Shown: positions 16,860 to 25,179 of the stretch, piece after piece
Layout of the letters: each line of letters opens with the position of its first letter
Numbering within the stretch: the stretch's first letter is position 1
NCBI RefSeq assembly: GCF_012932145.1
Contig: NZ_MWOK01000008.1
Location: 98,118-162,117 of the forward strand
Length of the DNA stretch: 64,000 nt
Reading direction: 5' to 3'
Origin: Acidovorax sp. SRB_14
GTDB taxonomy: Bacteria > Pseudomonadota > Gammaproteobacteria > Burkholderiales > Burkholderiaceae_C
Program-made: the position numbers and the translations under genes
Notes under the pieces: generated by a model
Databases searched by the model: none
Told to the model about the DNA's origin: nothing
Seen by the model: only the letters and a program-made list of their open reading frames with translations

Positions 16860-18030
16860 GACCGAAAAACCCGCCCCATCCCTGCAGCGGCACGCAGTGC
16901 CCCCCGGAACCGCCAGCCTGGCTGACCATGAACGGCTGGCGCGCCAGCAGCTCGACGACAACGCCTGGGCCTACTTCAGCGGCGGCGCGGCCGACGAGAT
17001 CACGCTCGCCGCCAACCACAGCGCCTGGGACCGGATCACATTGCAGCCGCGCGTGCTGCGCGCGCTGGCCGGCGGCCACACGCGCACCACGCTGCTGGGC
17101 CGCACGCTGGCGCACCCGATCCTGCTGGCCCCCATCGCGTTCCAGCGCATGGCGCACCCCGATGGCGAACTGGCCAGCGCCTATGCCGCAGCTGCCCTGG
17201 GCGCGGGCCTGGTGCTCAGCACGCAGTCGAGCACCCCGGTCGAGGCAGTGGCGCAGGCCATGCAAGGCGATCCGGCCAGCGGCCCGCTGTGGTTCCAGCT
17301 GTACCTGCAGCACGACCGGGGCTTCACGCGCGAGCTGGTGCAGCGCGCCGAAGCCGCCGGCTGTGACGCCCTGGTGCTGACGGTGGATGCGCCCACCAGC
17401 GGCGCGCGCGACCGCGAACGGCGCGCGGGCTTTCGCTTGCCGGCCGGCATCTCGGCCGTGCACCTGGCCGGCCTGGCGCCCCCGCCAGCGCGCCTGCTGT
17501 CCCCGGGGCAAAGTCCCCTGTTCGATGGCCTGCTGCACCACGCCCCGACCTGGGCCGATGTGCAGTGGCTGCAATCGGTCACGCGCCTGCCGGTGCTGCT
17601 CAAGGGCGTGCTGCACCCCGACGATGCGCGCCAGGCCGCGGCGCTGGGCGTGGCCGGCCTGATCGTCTCCAACCACGGCGGCCGCACGCTCGACACCGCG
17701 CCCGCCACGGCCCATGCCCTGCCGCGCGTGGCGCAGGCCGTGCAGGGCGCGCTGCCGCTGCTGGTGGACGGCGGCATCCGCCGCGGCACCGACGTGCTCA
17801 AGGCGCTGGCGCTCGGCGCCAGCGCCGTGCTGCTCGGGCGCCCGGCCGTCTATGGCCTGGCGCACGCGGGCGCCGCCGGCGTCGCGCATGTGCTGCGGCT
17901 GCTGCGCGACGAGCTGGAAATCGCCATGGCATTGACCGGCTGCGCCACCCTGGAGCGGGTCACGCCGGCCCTGTTGGACCTGCCCGCCCTGCAAACTTTT
18001 ACACCACGGTGTGCGCGGGGTGATTACTAA
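16858..18030 (+). CDS. FMN-dependent alpha-hydroxyacid oxidase/dehydrogenase (LldD family)
   Basis: 390 residues. The family FMN fold is clear: AYFSGGAADEITLAANH near the N-terminus, LTVDAPTSGARDRERR in the middle, and the catalytic segment GLIVSNHGGRTLDTAPA with the active-site His. The phosphate-binding end reads DGGIRRGTDVLKALALGASA. It would oxidise an L-2-hydroxyacid such as lactate or mandelate; the substrate is not determined. The TTG at 16858 is chosen because GGAGG precedes it by seven bases, both within a dispersed-repeat copy. Its place between piuC and bfd, inside the iron block, is unexpected. Confidence 0.88.
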   Translation: MTEKPAPSLQRHAVPPGTASLADHERLARQQLDDNAWAYFSGGAADEITLAANHSAWDRITLQPRVLRALAGGHTRTTLLGRTLAHPILLAPIAFQRMAHPDGELASAYAAAALGAGLVLSTQSSTPVEAVAQAMQGDPASGPLWFQLYLQHDRGFTRELVQRAEAAGCDALVLTVDAPTSGARDRERRAGFRLPAGISAVHLAGLAPPPARLLSPGQSPLFDGLLHHAPTWADVQWLQSVTRLPVLLKGVLHPDDARQAAALGVAGLIVSNHGGRTLDTAPATAHALPRVAQAVQGALPLLVDGGIRRGTDVLKALALGASAVLLGRPAVYGLAHAGAAGVAHVLRLLRDELEIAMALTGCATLERVTPALLDLPALQTFTPRCARGDY

Positions 18031-18045
18031 TGCGACAGATTCTCA
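18031..18045. promoter_or_regulatory. Possible Fur box before bfd
   Basis: TGCGACA-G-ATTCTCA matches the 7-1-7 Fur pattern well in its right half (ATTCTCA) and poorly in its left half. It lies immediately after the oxidase stop codon and about 50 bases before bfd. Confidence 0.45.
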
Positions 18046-18096
18046 TTTATAATTCATCCATTCTTTCAACCGCCAGCCATCTATTGCCTGCCCGCC

Positions 18097-18321
18097 ATGA
18101 TCGTCTGTGTCTGCCGCCGTGTTTCCGACCGCGAAATTGCCCGCCATGCCCGCGCAGGCATGGGTTTTGACGAAATTCAGTTCGAGCTGGGCGTGGCCAC
18201 CCAGTGCGGCCAATGCGAGGACTGCGCGCGCGATGTGGTGGCCCAGTGCCATGCCATGCACCCCGTGGCGGCGCTGCACAATGAGGCGGCTGCGCCGCCT
18301 TCGTGTGCCTGCGCGGTCTGA
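18097..18321 (+). CDS. bfd: Bacterioferritin-associated ferredoxin
   Basis: 74 residues. The [2Fe-2S] cysteines are visible as CVC at positions 4-6 and the CGQCEDC cluster in the second half, the Bfd pattern. Bfd reduces bacterioferritin to release stored iron and is normally induced when iron is scarce, in keeping with the neighbouring receptor, tonB and hemP genes and the possible Fur site upstream. The C-terminal tail (about 20 residues, Ala- and Cys-containing) is longer than the minimal family domain. Confidence 0.93.
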   Translation: MIVCVCRRVSDREIARHARAGMGFDEIQFELGVATQCGQCEDCARDVVAQCHAMHPVAALHNEAAAPPSCACAV

Positions 18322-18329
18322 GTTGCGCC

Positions 18330-18404
18330 ATGTTTCTCGTCGTCGTCCTTGCCGCCAGTGCGTTGCTGGTGGCGCTTGCAGCGTGGTGGATTTTGCTTCC
18401 ATAA
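18330..18404 (+). CDS. Putative 24-residue single-pass membrane peptide
   Basis: ATG to TAA gives MFLVVVLAASALL followed by VALAAWWILLP: 24 residues with no charged residue, long enough for one membrane span. It begins 9 bases after the bfd stop and ends about 57 bases before tonB. No convincing Shine-Dalgarno sequence is seen (the bases before are TGAGTTGCGCC), so translation may depend on bfd. Against a real gene: short length and lack of a ribosome site. For it: position in a tight iron operon, a perfect span and no charges. I do not recognise a family. Confidence 0.4.
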   Translation: MFLVVVLAASALLVALAAWWILLP

Positions 18405-18410
18405 TCTCAG

Positions 18411-18461
18411 TCAAATTGGCCTCTAGCCCAATGCCATCAAGCGCTGGCAGCTATTCTTTTT
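18411..18461. repeat. Dispersed repeat copy before tonB
   Basis: Read on the minus strand it is AATAGCTGCCAGCGCTTGAT, then GGCATTGGGCTAGAGGCCAA. It fills the spacer between the small membrane ORF and tonB. Confidence 0.72.
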
Positions 18462-19169
18462 ATGTCTCAATTTGACCGTTGCACCTCCACCGGAGGCCTG
18501 GGCCGCAATGCGGTGGTGGCCGGTGGGGTCGTGCTGGCCCATGCGGCAGCCCTGTGGGCGCTGCAGTCGGGCCTGGCGCGCCACAGTCCCGAAATCATCG
18601 TGCCTGCCGAGGTGATCGCCGAGTTCGTCGCGCCTCCCGTGCCCGAAGTGCGGCAGCCGCCCACTCCACCAGCCCTACCAGCCCCGCCCACACCGCGCCC
18701 GGCCGTCGCGAAGAAGCCTACCCCCCGGCCCGCACCGGCGCCACTGGCCGTGGCCGACCCCGCATCCCATGCACCACCGGTTTCGGCACCCGAGCCCACG
18801 CCCGATCCAGTTCCCGCCCCGGCGGCTCCAACGGCCCCGGTGGCGCCTGTCGCAGCGCCGGCGCCCGCACCCGCCGCGCCGCCGCGGATCGAGCTGCCGT
18901 CGAGCAATGCGGCCTACCTGAACAACCCGGCCCCGAGCTACCCTGCCATCAGCAAGCGCATGGGTGAGCAGGGCAAGGTGCTGCTGCGCGTCTTCATCGA
19001 CGAACAGGGCCGGCCGCAGAAGGTCGAAGTCAAGCAATCGAGCGGCTACGACCGGCTCGACCGCCAAGCCCAGGACGCCGTGGTGCGCTGGCGCTTCGTG
19101 CCGGGCAAACGGGGCGGCGTGCCCGAAGCCATGTGGAACCTGGTGCCCATCAATTTTGTTCTCGAATAA
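18462..19169 (+). CDS. tonB: Energy transducer TonB
   Basis: 235 residues. One N-terminal membrane anchor (GGVVLAHAAALWALQSGLA), a long Pro/Ala-rich periplasm-spanning region (about 60-150) and a C-terminal TonB domain (YPAISKRMGEQGKVLLRVFI; VKQSSGYDRLDRQAQDAVVR). It transmits proton-motive energy from ExbB-ExbD to outer-membrane receptors, here plausibly the Fiu-type receptor and BtuB. exbB starts 15 bases after its stop and has AGGAG before it, so tonB-exbB-exbD is one operon. Confidence 0.94.
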   Translation: MSQFDRCTSTGGLGRNAVVAGGVVLAHAAALWALQSGLARHSPEIIVPAEVIAEFVAPPVPEVRQPPTPPALPAPPTPRPAVAKKPTPRPAPAPLAVADPASHAPPVSAPEPTPDPVPAPAAPTAPVAPVAAPAPAPAAPPRIELPSSNAAYLNNPAPSYPAISKRMGEQGKVLLRVFIDEQGRPQKVEVKQSSGYDRLDRQAQDAVVRWRFVPGKRGGVPEAMWNLVPINFVLE

Positions 19170-19184
19170 TTTTCAGGAGTTTTC

Positions 19185-19904
19185 ATGGAATCGCAATTTG
19201 GCATCGCCAACGTCTGGACCCAGGGTGACTTCGTCACGCGCTTTGTCGCCGTGCTGCTGCTGGCGATGTCGCTGGCCTCGTGGATCGTCATCCTCGTCAA
19301 GGCGCTGGACATCATCCAATTCAAGAAGTACGCCCGCGCGGCGCAGAGCTTCTGGCACAGCGAAGACTTTGCGGCCGGCCTGGGCAAGCTCGGCGCCGAC
19401 CCCGGCAACCCGTTTCGCCAGCTGGCGCTGGAAGGGCGCGAAGCCACGGCCCACCACCGCAACACCAAGGGCCAGCTGCACGACAGCCTGGACGTGAGCG
19501 ACTGGGTCACGGGCTGCCTGCGCAACTGCATCGACGAATTCACCGCGCGCCTGCAGTCGGGCCTGGCGATTCTGGCGTCGGTCGGCTCCACGGCGCCGTT
19601 CATCGGACTGTTCGGCACGGTGTGGGGCATCTACCACGCGCTGCTGGCCATCGGCACCTCGGGCCAGTCGACCATCGACAAGGTGGCCGGCCCGATCGGC
19701 GAGGCGCTGATCATGACCGCCCTGGGCCTGGCCGTGGCCATCCCCGCCGTGCTCGGCTACAACGCGCTGGTGCGCGGCAACAAGTCGGTGCTGATCCGCA
19801 TGAACAGCTTTGCGCACGACCTGCATGCCTACTTCGTCACCGGCGCGCGCGTTTCTTCCAGCGGCGAAGCCGCCAGGGTGCTGCCGCTCAAGAAAGGGGC
19901 CTGA
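19185..19904 (+). CDS. exbB: MotA/TolQ/ExbB proton channel family protein
   Basis: 239 residues with three membrane helices: one near the N-terminus (VAVLLLAMSLASWIVILVKA) and two in the C-terminal half around ILASVGSTAPFIGLFGTVWG and AGPIGEALIMTALGLAVAIP, which carry the conserved channel motifs. It forms the pentameric proton channel of the TonB motor with ExbD. It lies between tonB and exbD with spacers of 15 and 2 bases, which favours ExbB over TolQ. Confidence 0.94.
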   Translation: MESQFGIANVWTQGDFVTRFVAVLLLAMSLASWIVILVKALDIIQFKKYARAAQSFWHSEDFAAGLGKLGADPGNPFRQLALEGREATAHHRNTKGQLHDSLDVSDWVTGCLRNCIDEFTARLQSGLAILASVGSTAPFIGLFGTVWGIYHALLAIGTSGQSTIDKVAGPIGEALIMTALGLAVAIPAVLGYNALVRGNKSVLIRMNSFAHDLHAYFVTGARVSSSGEAARVLPLKKGA

Positions 19905-19906
19905 GC

Positions 19907-20317
19907 ATGGCCTTCGGAACCCAGGATGAAGCCGACGAGGTGATGAACGAGATCAACATGACGCCGCTGGTCGACGTGATGCTGGTGCTGCTCATCATCT
20001 TCATCATCACCGTGCCGGTCATGAAGCACGCCGTCAACGTGGACCTGCCGCGCGCCGTGAACCAGCCCGAACTCATCAAGCCCGAGACGGTGCGCCTGAG
20101 CGTGGCCGTCGATGGCGGCTATTTCTGGAACGGCGCTTCCGTGCGCGACGAGGAGCTCGAAGGGCGCCTGAGGGCCGAGGCCGCCAAGGAACCCCAGCCC
20201 GACCTGCACATCAACGGCGACAAGGCCGTGCGCTACGAGCGCGTGGCCCAGGCCATGTCTGCAGCGCAACGCGCGGGCGTGCGCAAGATCGGTTTCGTGA
20301 CCGAGCCCCAGCGCTGA
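19907..20317 (+). CDS. exbD: ExbD/TolR family biopolymer transport protein
   Basis: 136 residues. A short cytoplasmic start is followed by the membrane helix with the conserved proton-carrying Asp in MTPLVDVMLVLLIIFIITVP, then a periplasmic domain (RLSVAVDGGYFWNGASVRDE). ATG at 19907 lies two bases after the exbB stop. It partners ExbB in the TonB motor. The upstream open frame in the other phase is only the shadow of exbB. Confidence 0.94.
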   Translation: MAFGTQDEADEVMNEINMTPLVDVMLVLLIIFIITVPVMKHAVNVDLPRAVNQPELIKPETVRLSVAVDGGYFWNGASVRDEELEGRLRAEAAKEPQPDLHINGDKAVRYERVAQAMSAAQRAGVRKIGFVTEPQR

Positions 20318-20401
20318 CAGGGGACCACGGACCTGCGCGCGATAGGCCTTCGATTGCGAACAACCACCCTTCAGAAATCACCGCACACCGCTCTCCGTCT
20401 T

Positions 20402-20623
20402 ATGCACGCCAGCCCCCCAGCGCTTCCTCCCGTTTGCCCCGCTGCACACGGCGACACTGGCATGGCCGACGGCCGTCCGGGCCAGGCCGGCATGCCTACC
20501 CCGGCGGTGACCGTGGACAGCCGGGACCTGCTGCAAGGCCAGAAAACCGTGGCCATTGCCCACAACGGCTGCATCTACCGCCTGCAGGCCACGCGCCAGG
20601 GCAAGCTGATACTGACGAAATAG
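20402..20623 (+). CDS. hemP: Hemin uptake protein HemP
   Basis: About 73 residues from the ATG at 20402; a TTG 48 bases upstream would lengthen it to 89. The conserved HemP domain is the C-terminal third: DSRDLLQGQKTVAIAHNGC followed by IYRLQATRQGKLILTK. HemP proteins accompany haem/hemin uptake genes and in some betaproteobacteria act as regulators of haem uptake. Here it follows exbD by 84 bases and no haem receptor is in the window, so it may serve a receptor elsewhere. A bidirectional terminator follows. Confidence 0.9.
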   Translation: MHASPPALPPVCPAAHGDTGMADGRPGQAGMPTPAVTVDSRDLLQGQKTVAIAHNGCIYRLQATRQGKLILTK

Positions 20624-20731
20624 GTTTTTTCCATCGTGGGGCGACCCCGGCCGGGGCTCGAGCCCGCCGGGTCGTTTTGGCCAGCCCACCGATTTCCTGC
20701 GCGCCGCCAGGCTTTTTTCTCCCTCCCAACA

Positions 20732-20755
20732 AAAAACCGGCGCTTGCCGGTTTTT
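20732..20755. terminator. Bidirectional terminator between hemP and the HbpS/GlcG-like gene
   Basis: Stem AAAAACCGGC / GCCGGTTTTT (20732-20741 with 20746-20755) and four-base loop. Flanking A and T runs let it work on both strands. Confidence 0.85.
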
Positions 20756-20760
20756 GGGTC

Positions 20761-20808
20761 ATTTTGCGCTCCAGCCCTTGGTGGGTCAGCGCATGCAGCT
20801 ATCAAAAC
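20761..20808. repeat. Dispersed repeat copy after the hemP terminator
   Basis: Minus-strand reading: GATAGCTGCATGCGCTGACC, then CACCAAGGGCTGGAGCGCAA. It lies between the terminator and the 3' end of the HbpS/GlcG-like gene. Confidence 0.65.
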
Positions 20809-20834
20809 AATATCAACGGCCCGCAGGCCGCGCT

Positions 20835-21242
20835 TCACAGCCCCAGTGCGGCAATGCCGGCACGCGCCACCTGGGCGTCTTCGGGCGCCTTGACGCCGCT
20901 CACGCCCACGGCGCCGATGCACTGGCCGTTGTGCATGATCGGCAGGCCACCTTCGAGCATGCCATCGATGGTCGGCGCGCTAAGGAACGCCGTGCGGCCG
21001 TTGTTGATCATGTCCTCGATGCCCTTGGTGTCGCGCCGGCCCAAGGCGGCGGTGCGCGCCTTGGCGGGCGCCACATGCGCCGACAGCGGCGCGGCGCCGT
21101 CCAGGCGCTGCAGCGACAGCAGGTGCCCGCCCGCATCGACGATGGCAATGGTCACCGCCCACTGGTTTTGCAGGGCTTCGGCCTGGGCGGCGGCGGCGAT
21201 GGTCTGGACGTCTGCCCATTCGAGTTCTACGGTATTTTTCAT
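20835..21242 (-). CDS. GlcG/HbpS-family protein
   Basis: 135 residues. The family core is clear: AIVDAGGHLLSLQRLDGAAP, then ARTAALGRRDTKG and the glycine-rich end LPIMHNGQCIGAVGVSGVKA. Members include the haem-binding HbpS of Streptomyces and GlcG of the glycolate locus; most are uncharacterised. The ATG at 21242 (MKNTVELEWADVQ) is chosen because the longer open frame upstream has no family resemblance. It is convergent with hemP; a link to haem is only suggested by this neighbour. Confidence 0.85.
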   Translation of the reverse strand: MKNTVELEWADVQTIAAAAQAEALQNQWAVTIAIVDAGGHLLSLQRLDGAAPLSAHVAPAKARTAALGRRDTKGIEDMINNGRTAFLSAPTIDGMLEGGLPIMHNGQCIGAVGVSGVKAPEDAQVARAGIAALGL

Positions 21243-21453
21243 GCGTGCGAGGCCTTGTGGACCAGTGGGGGCCGTAAAGCCCGTGGTTAAAAGCGCCACA
21301 GCATACCCCTGCACCGCCATTGCGCTATGTCCGCCCAACGCAAAAGAACCCTTACCAAAAGTAGGCAACTGCACCCAGGTATTGCATAGCGGCCCGCCGT
21401 CACCACCTAGAATCCACGGGCCTGCGCTGTGCAGGTCACTCAGGAGAGACTTC

Positions 21454-22155
21454 ATGAACGACCGGGTAACGGCCCTCCACTCCTCTGCGGACACTGGCTA
21501 CGGCATCTCGCAGGAACAGCGCCACAAGGTGCTGCGCAATACTTACTGGCTGCTCGCACTGAGCCTGCTGCCCACCGTGCTGGGCGCCTGGATCGGCGTG
21601 GCGACCGGCATCACGCAGTCGCTGCGCGGCGGCCTGGGCCTGATCGTCTTCATGGGCGGCGCCTTCGGCTTCATGTACGCCATCGAAAAGACCAAAAACT
21701 CGGCCGCCGGCGTGCCCGTGCTGCTGGGCTTCACCTTCTTCATGGGCCTGATGCTCTCGCGCCTGATCGGCATGGTGCTGGGCTTCAAGAATGGCTCGGA
21801 ACTCATCATGACGGCCATGGGCGGCACGGCTGGCGTGTTCTTCGTCATGGCGAGCATGGCCAGCGTGATCAAGCGCGACCTCTCGGGCATGGGCAAGTGG
21901 CTGTTCGTCGGCGCCCTGGTGCTGATGGTCGGCGCGGTCGTCAACGTATTTGTCGGCTCGTCGGCCGGCATGATGGCGATCTCGGTTGCCGCCATTGGCA
22001 TCTTCAGCGCCTACATGCTGTACGACCTCAAGCAGATCCTCGACGGCGGCGAGACCAACTACATCAGCGCCACGCTGGCCCTGTACCTGGACATCTTCAA
22101 CGTGTTCCAGAGCCTGCTGGCCCTGCTGGGCATCATGGGCGGCGAGCGCGAGTAA
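21454..22155 (+). CDS. Bax inhibitor-1 / YccA family membrane protein
   Basis: 233 residues with seven membrane segments. The typical start is a short soluble stretch (YGISQEQRHKVLRNTYWLLA), and the last helices contain AYMLYDLKQILDGGETNYIS, the family segment with conserved acidic residues thought to sense Ca2+ or pH, ending near FQSLLALLGIMGGERE. In E. coli YccA modulates FtsH proteolysis. CAGGAGAG before the ATG gives a good ribosome site; the long open frame upstream is not part of the gene. Confidence 0.92.
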   Translation: MNDRVTALHSSADTGYGISQEQRHKVLRNTYWLLALSLLPTVLGAWIGVATGITQSLRGGLGLIVFMGGAFGFMYAIEKTKNSAAGVPVLLGFTFFMGLMLSRLIGMVLGFKNGSELIMTAMGGTAGVFFVMASMASVIKRDLSGMGKWLFVGALVLMVGAVVNVFVGSSAGMMAISVAAIGIFSAYMLYDLKQILDGGETNYISATLALYLDIFNVFQSLLALLGIMGGERE

Positions 22156-22179
22156 AACCCGGACTGCAGTCCCGCCAAG

Positions 22180-22202
22180 AAGGCCCCGCAAGGGGCCTTT
22201 TT
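22180..22202 (+). terminator. Intrinsic terminator after the Bax-inhibitor-1 gene
   Basis: Stem AAGGCCCC / GGGGCCTT (22180-22187 with 22192-22199), four-base loop, T run. Confidence 0.88.
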
Positions 22203-22263
22203 CATGACCGAGCGCAAGCGATAGGGCTCAACCACCGCGCCCGTCTGCCGATAATGGAGGGAC

Positions 22264-22641
22264 ATGTTCCAGAAAGCCCCCTCCCTGCCGCAACGCAGCG
22301 CTGCCGCTGTGCTGGTCCTCTTGCTCGCCGGCTGCGATATTCCGGGGCTGGGCCCCGATCCGCGCATCGTCCAGCGCGAGGCCGAAGCCAAGGCCATTGG
22401 CGGCGCCTGCCGCCACGCGCTGCGCGGGCTCGAAGACTGCTACACGCTCAACCCCAAGTCGTCCAAGGCGGCGGTGTTTGCCGGCTGGAAAGACATGGAC
22501 GGCTACATGCGCGAGAACAAGATCGAGGGCACGCCGTCGATGCTGGGCCAGGCCGACAAGCCTGGCAAGGCGGCGCGCGAAGACGCCATCGAAACCGAAC
22601 CGCGCGATCTGCGCAGCGCGAACAGCGCCCGCCGCAGCTGA
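22264..22641 (+). CDS. Small lipoprotein of unknown function
   Basis: 125 residues. The lipobox LLLAGC ends at Cys 23 and is followed by Asp, which in E. coli sorting would keep it at the inner membrane. The mature part has two cysteines (GGACRHALRGLEDCYTLNP) that could form a disulfide, and FAGWKDMDGYMRENKIEGTP with an acidic, basic tail. GGAGG precedes the ATG. I do not recognise a named family. Confidence 0.8.
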   Translation: MFQKAPSLPQRSAAAVLVLLLAGCDIPGLGPDPRIVQREAEAKAIGGACRHALRGLEDCYTLNPKSSKAAVFAGWKDMDGYMRENKIEGTPSMLGQADKPGKAAREDAIETEPRDLRSANSARRS

Positions 22642-22694
22642 AGCGCGCCAGCGGGCGGCGGCGCGGGTGCCCGCTCTGCCCTCCGCCCCCGCGC

Positions 22695-24128
22695 TCAGGC
22701 GCGCTCGAACACCGCCATGCTCTCCACATGCGCCGTGTGCGGGAACATGTTGACCATGCCCGCCGCCGTGCAGCGGTAACCGCCTAGGTGCACCAGCAGG
22801 CCGGCATCGCGCGCCAGCGTGGCGGGGTTGCAGCTGACGTAGACAATGCGCTTCGGCGGCGTCCAGCCATCAAAGCCCACGGGCAGCGGGGCCGCCCCTT
22901 CGGCGCCGATGCGCGACTGCTCCAGGTCGGCCAGCGCCTTGGCCAGCGCAAAAGCGCCCTCGCGCGGCGGATCGACCAGCCACTTGTCGGCCGCGCCATC
23001 GGCGACCAGCATTTCGGGCGTCATCTCGAACAGGTTGCGAGCTACAAAATCAGTAGCTGCCAGCGCTTTACCACCGTGCGTTTGGGCCTGATTGGAGGCA
23101 TAGTTCTCGCGCGAGCGCGCCACCAGGGTCTCGCTGCCCTCGATGCCCAGCACCTCGCGCGCCTGCGTCGCCAGCGGCAGCGTGAAGTTGCCCAGGCCGC
23201 AGAACCAGTCGATCACGCGCTCGGTTTTTTGCACATCGAGCAGGCGCAGCGCGCGCGACACCAGCACGCGGTTGATCTGTGGGTTGACCTGGGTGAAATC
23301 GGTCGGCTTGAACGGCATCGTGATGCCGAACTCGGGCAGCGCATACGACAGCTGCGCCCCGCCCTCGTCGAGCAGCTTCACCGTCTCCGGCCCCTTGGAC
23401 TGCAGCCACCACTGCACGCCGTGCGCGGCGGCAAACGTGCGCAGGCGCGCCAGATCGTCGGCCGACAGGGGTTCGAGGTGGCGCAGCACCAGGGCGGTGA
23501 CGCTGTCGCCGCAGGCCAGCTCGATCTGCGGGCAGGTGTCGCGCGCGTCCATGGAAGCGATCAGCGCCCGCAGCGGCATCAGCATGCGGCTCACGTGCGA
23601 CGGCAGCACCGGGCAGACCTGCATGTCGGCCACATAGCGGCTCTTGCGCTCGTGGAAACCGACCAGCACCGTGCCCTTCTTGACCACGTGGCGCACCGAC
23701 AGGCGTGCCCGGTAGCGGTATCCCCAGGCGGGGCCTTCGATGGGGCGCAGCAGCATCTCGGGCTTGACCTTGCCCAGGTGCCACAGGTTGTCTTCGAGCG
23801 CGCGCTGCTTGACCGCCACCTGGGCGCCCACGTGCAGGTGCTGCATCTTGCAGCCGCCGCAGGCGCCCGCGTGCAGGCCAAAGTGCGGGCACCCCGGGCG
23901 CACGCGCTGGGGCGACTCGCGGTGGACGGCCGTCAGGCTGGCCTGCTCCCAATTGTTCTTGCGCTTGTGGGTGTGGGCCGTGATCCACTCGAACGGCAGT
24001 GCGCCGTCGATGAAGACCACCTTGCCGTCCGGCCTGTGCGCCACGCCCTGCGCGTCCAGGTCCACGGATTCCACCTGCAGCCAGTCGCTCGGGTAAGGGG
24101 TTTGTTTGTCGTTCAGATCATCGCTCAT
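22695..24128 (-). CDS. rlmD: 23S rRNA (uracil-1939-C5) methyltransferase
   Basis: 477 residues. N-terminal TRAM-like domain, iron-sulfur cysteines in [20 protein letters not shown]-binding motif [18 protein letters not shown] and the catalytic motif [12 protein letters not shown] with the nucleophilic Cys, followed by [18 protein letters not shown]. This is the RumA/RlmD layout. Oddity: about residues 343-362 ([17 protein letters not shown]) are encoded by a dispersed repeat copy inserted in frame between the SAM-fold strand [19 protein letters not shown] and ARNLF. Confidence 0.93.
   Translation of the reverse strand: MSDDLNDKQTPYPSDWLQVESVDLDAQGVAHRPDGKVVFIDGALPFEWITAHTHKRKNNWEQASLTAVHRESPQRVRPGCPHFGLHAGACGGCKMQHLHVGAQVAVKQRALEDNLWHLGKVKPEMLLRPIEGPAWGYRYRARLSVRHVVKKGTVLVGFHERKSRYVADMQVCPVLPSHVSRMLMPLRALIASMDARDTCPQIELACGDSVTALVLRHLEPLSADDLARLRTFAAAHGVQWWLQSKGPETVKLLDEGGAQLSYALPEFGITMPFKPTDFTQVNPQINRVLVSRALRLLDVQKTERVIDWFCGLGNFTLPLATQAREVLGIEGSETLVARSRENYASNQAQTHGGKALAATDFVARNLFEMTPEMLVADGAADKWLVDPPREGAFALAKALADLEQSRIGAEGAAPLPVGFDGWTPPKRIVYVSCNPATLARDAGLLVHLGGYRCTAAGMVNMFPHTAHVESMAVFERA
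23042..23100. repeat. Dispersed repeat copy inside rlmD
   Basis: Plus strand: GTAGCTGCCAGCGCTTTACC followed by ACCGTGCGTTTGGGCCTGAT. Closest relative in the window is the copy in cobU; both are read in the same frame as QAQTHG.KA.AA. Confidence 0.72.
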
Positions 24129-24170
24129 GCCCCGATTGTCTCAGGCCCGAAAGGCCCGCGCAGCGGGAGT

Positions 24171-24485
24171 TCAGGCGCCGTTGCGGCGCACCGGTGCCGC
24201 CCCGCGCCCAGGGCGTGCCGGCACCGCGCTCGCCCCGCTGCGCGGCGGCAACTGGCGTATTTCACGCTCACAGCCATGCGAATCCAGCGAGAACACCAGC
24301 GTGCCGCCGGGTGCAACGGCCGGCAGGGTTTCGTGCAGCGGGCGCGACAGATCCACGGGCGGTTCGGGCGCGCGGTAGACGAGCTGCTGCCCCGGTCCGT
24401 AAACCAGGTAGCAGGCGGCGTGGGCGGCGGGTGCCGCCAGGCCGAGCCACAGGATGGCAGCGGTCAAAGTGAGGGTTTTCTTCAT
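24171..24485 (-). CDS. Secreted hypothetical protein
   Basis: 104 residues. Clear signal peptide MKKTLTLTAAILWLGLAAPA ending at AHA (about residue 23). The mature protein starts ACYLVYGPGQQLVYRAPEPP, has a possible disulfide pair (Cys near 24 and in DSHGCEREI) and ends in an Arg/Ala/Pro-rich tail. GGAGA upstream supports the ATG at 24485. Export to the periplasm is likely; I do not recognise the function. Confidence 0.75.
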   Translation of the reverse strand: MKKTLTLTAAILWLGLAAPAAHAACYLVYGPGQQLVYRAPEPPVDLSRPLHETLPAVAPGGTLVFSLDSHGCEREIRQLPPRSGASAVPARPGRGAAPVRRNGA

Positions 24486-24617
24486 GCGGGTCTCCGGGCC
24501 GGTGACCGGCCTGGAGACCATTATGCGTATGCCCCGACCGCCGCAGGCGACATCGCCACGCTGGCACAGCCGCCGGGGGCGCACCCTCCCCCGGCGCGCC
24601 TCAGCCGGCGTACTGGT

Positions 24618-24908
24618 TCACGTGCGAAATGCGCGGGACGGGTAGGCCAGCACCGACTCGCCCTTGCCCCGGTTCCCGTCCTCGCTCAGCGCATCCGCGG
24701 AAGCGGGAACCACCATGGAGGGCGAATGCAGTGCGCTGAGGATTTCTTCCTCGATGCGCACGATGCGCTGCGCGTACATCTTGGCCAATGCCGCATGGTG
24801 CTCTGCCGCGGCCTGGTGCTCGACCCGAGCGACGTTGGCCTCTTCCAGGTATTCACGCGAGCGACGCAGGTGGGTGTCGCGGCGGTGCTCAAAGAAACGG
24901 AACCCCAT
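24618..24908 (-). CDS. Hypothetical coiled-coil protein
   Basis: 96 residues, no signal peptide or membrane segment. The central part (LRRSREYLEEANVARVEHQA; AKMYAQRIVRIEEEILSAL) is helical and rich in charged residues, with a histidine-rich patch (EHQAAAEHHAALAK). GGGAGG lies seven bases before the ATG, a strong ribosome site. I do not recognise a family. Confidence 0.75.
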   Translation of the reverse strand: MGFRFFEHRRDTHLRRSREYLEEANVARVEHQAAAEHHAALAKMYAQRIVRIEEEILSALHSPSMVVPASADALSEDGNRGKGESVLAYPSRAFRT

Positions 24909-25179
24909 GGCAAACCTCCCTTGGCAAAGTGAACCGGGTTGTGAGCAGACTTCCCAAACGCTTGCACCGCGGGGATCTGCCCCGCACGCATGATCCTCCC
25001 AAATTGGGTGCGGCGTCCAGATGGGTTACCGCAGCCGTGTGCAACGCGGCACCCGCACTCCGTGGAATGCGGCCTGCACTCCTGCAACGCCAAAACATGG
25101 TGCATGGCGGCGCCCACCCAAGCCCAACGCCCGTGCCGCACAGGGCGGCACGGTGCTGCCTGGGCGTCCCCCGCAGGCG

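Noticed and set aside
20434..21453. N-terminal extension of the Bax-inhibitor-1 frame
   Set aside because: It is not similar to the family and crosses the hemP gene, its terminator and a convergent gene.
22788..24932. 714-codon open frame on the plus strand
   Set aside because: It is antisense to rlmD, which has all its catalytic motifs. The codon pattern of the plus reading is Gln/Arg/His-rich, typical of antisense of GC-rich genes.
24909..25179. 271-base gap before the nuclease gene
   Set aside because: Several short frames exist on both strands but none has a ribosome site or family resemblance; nothing supportable was seen.
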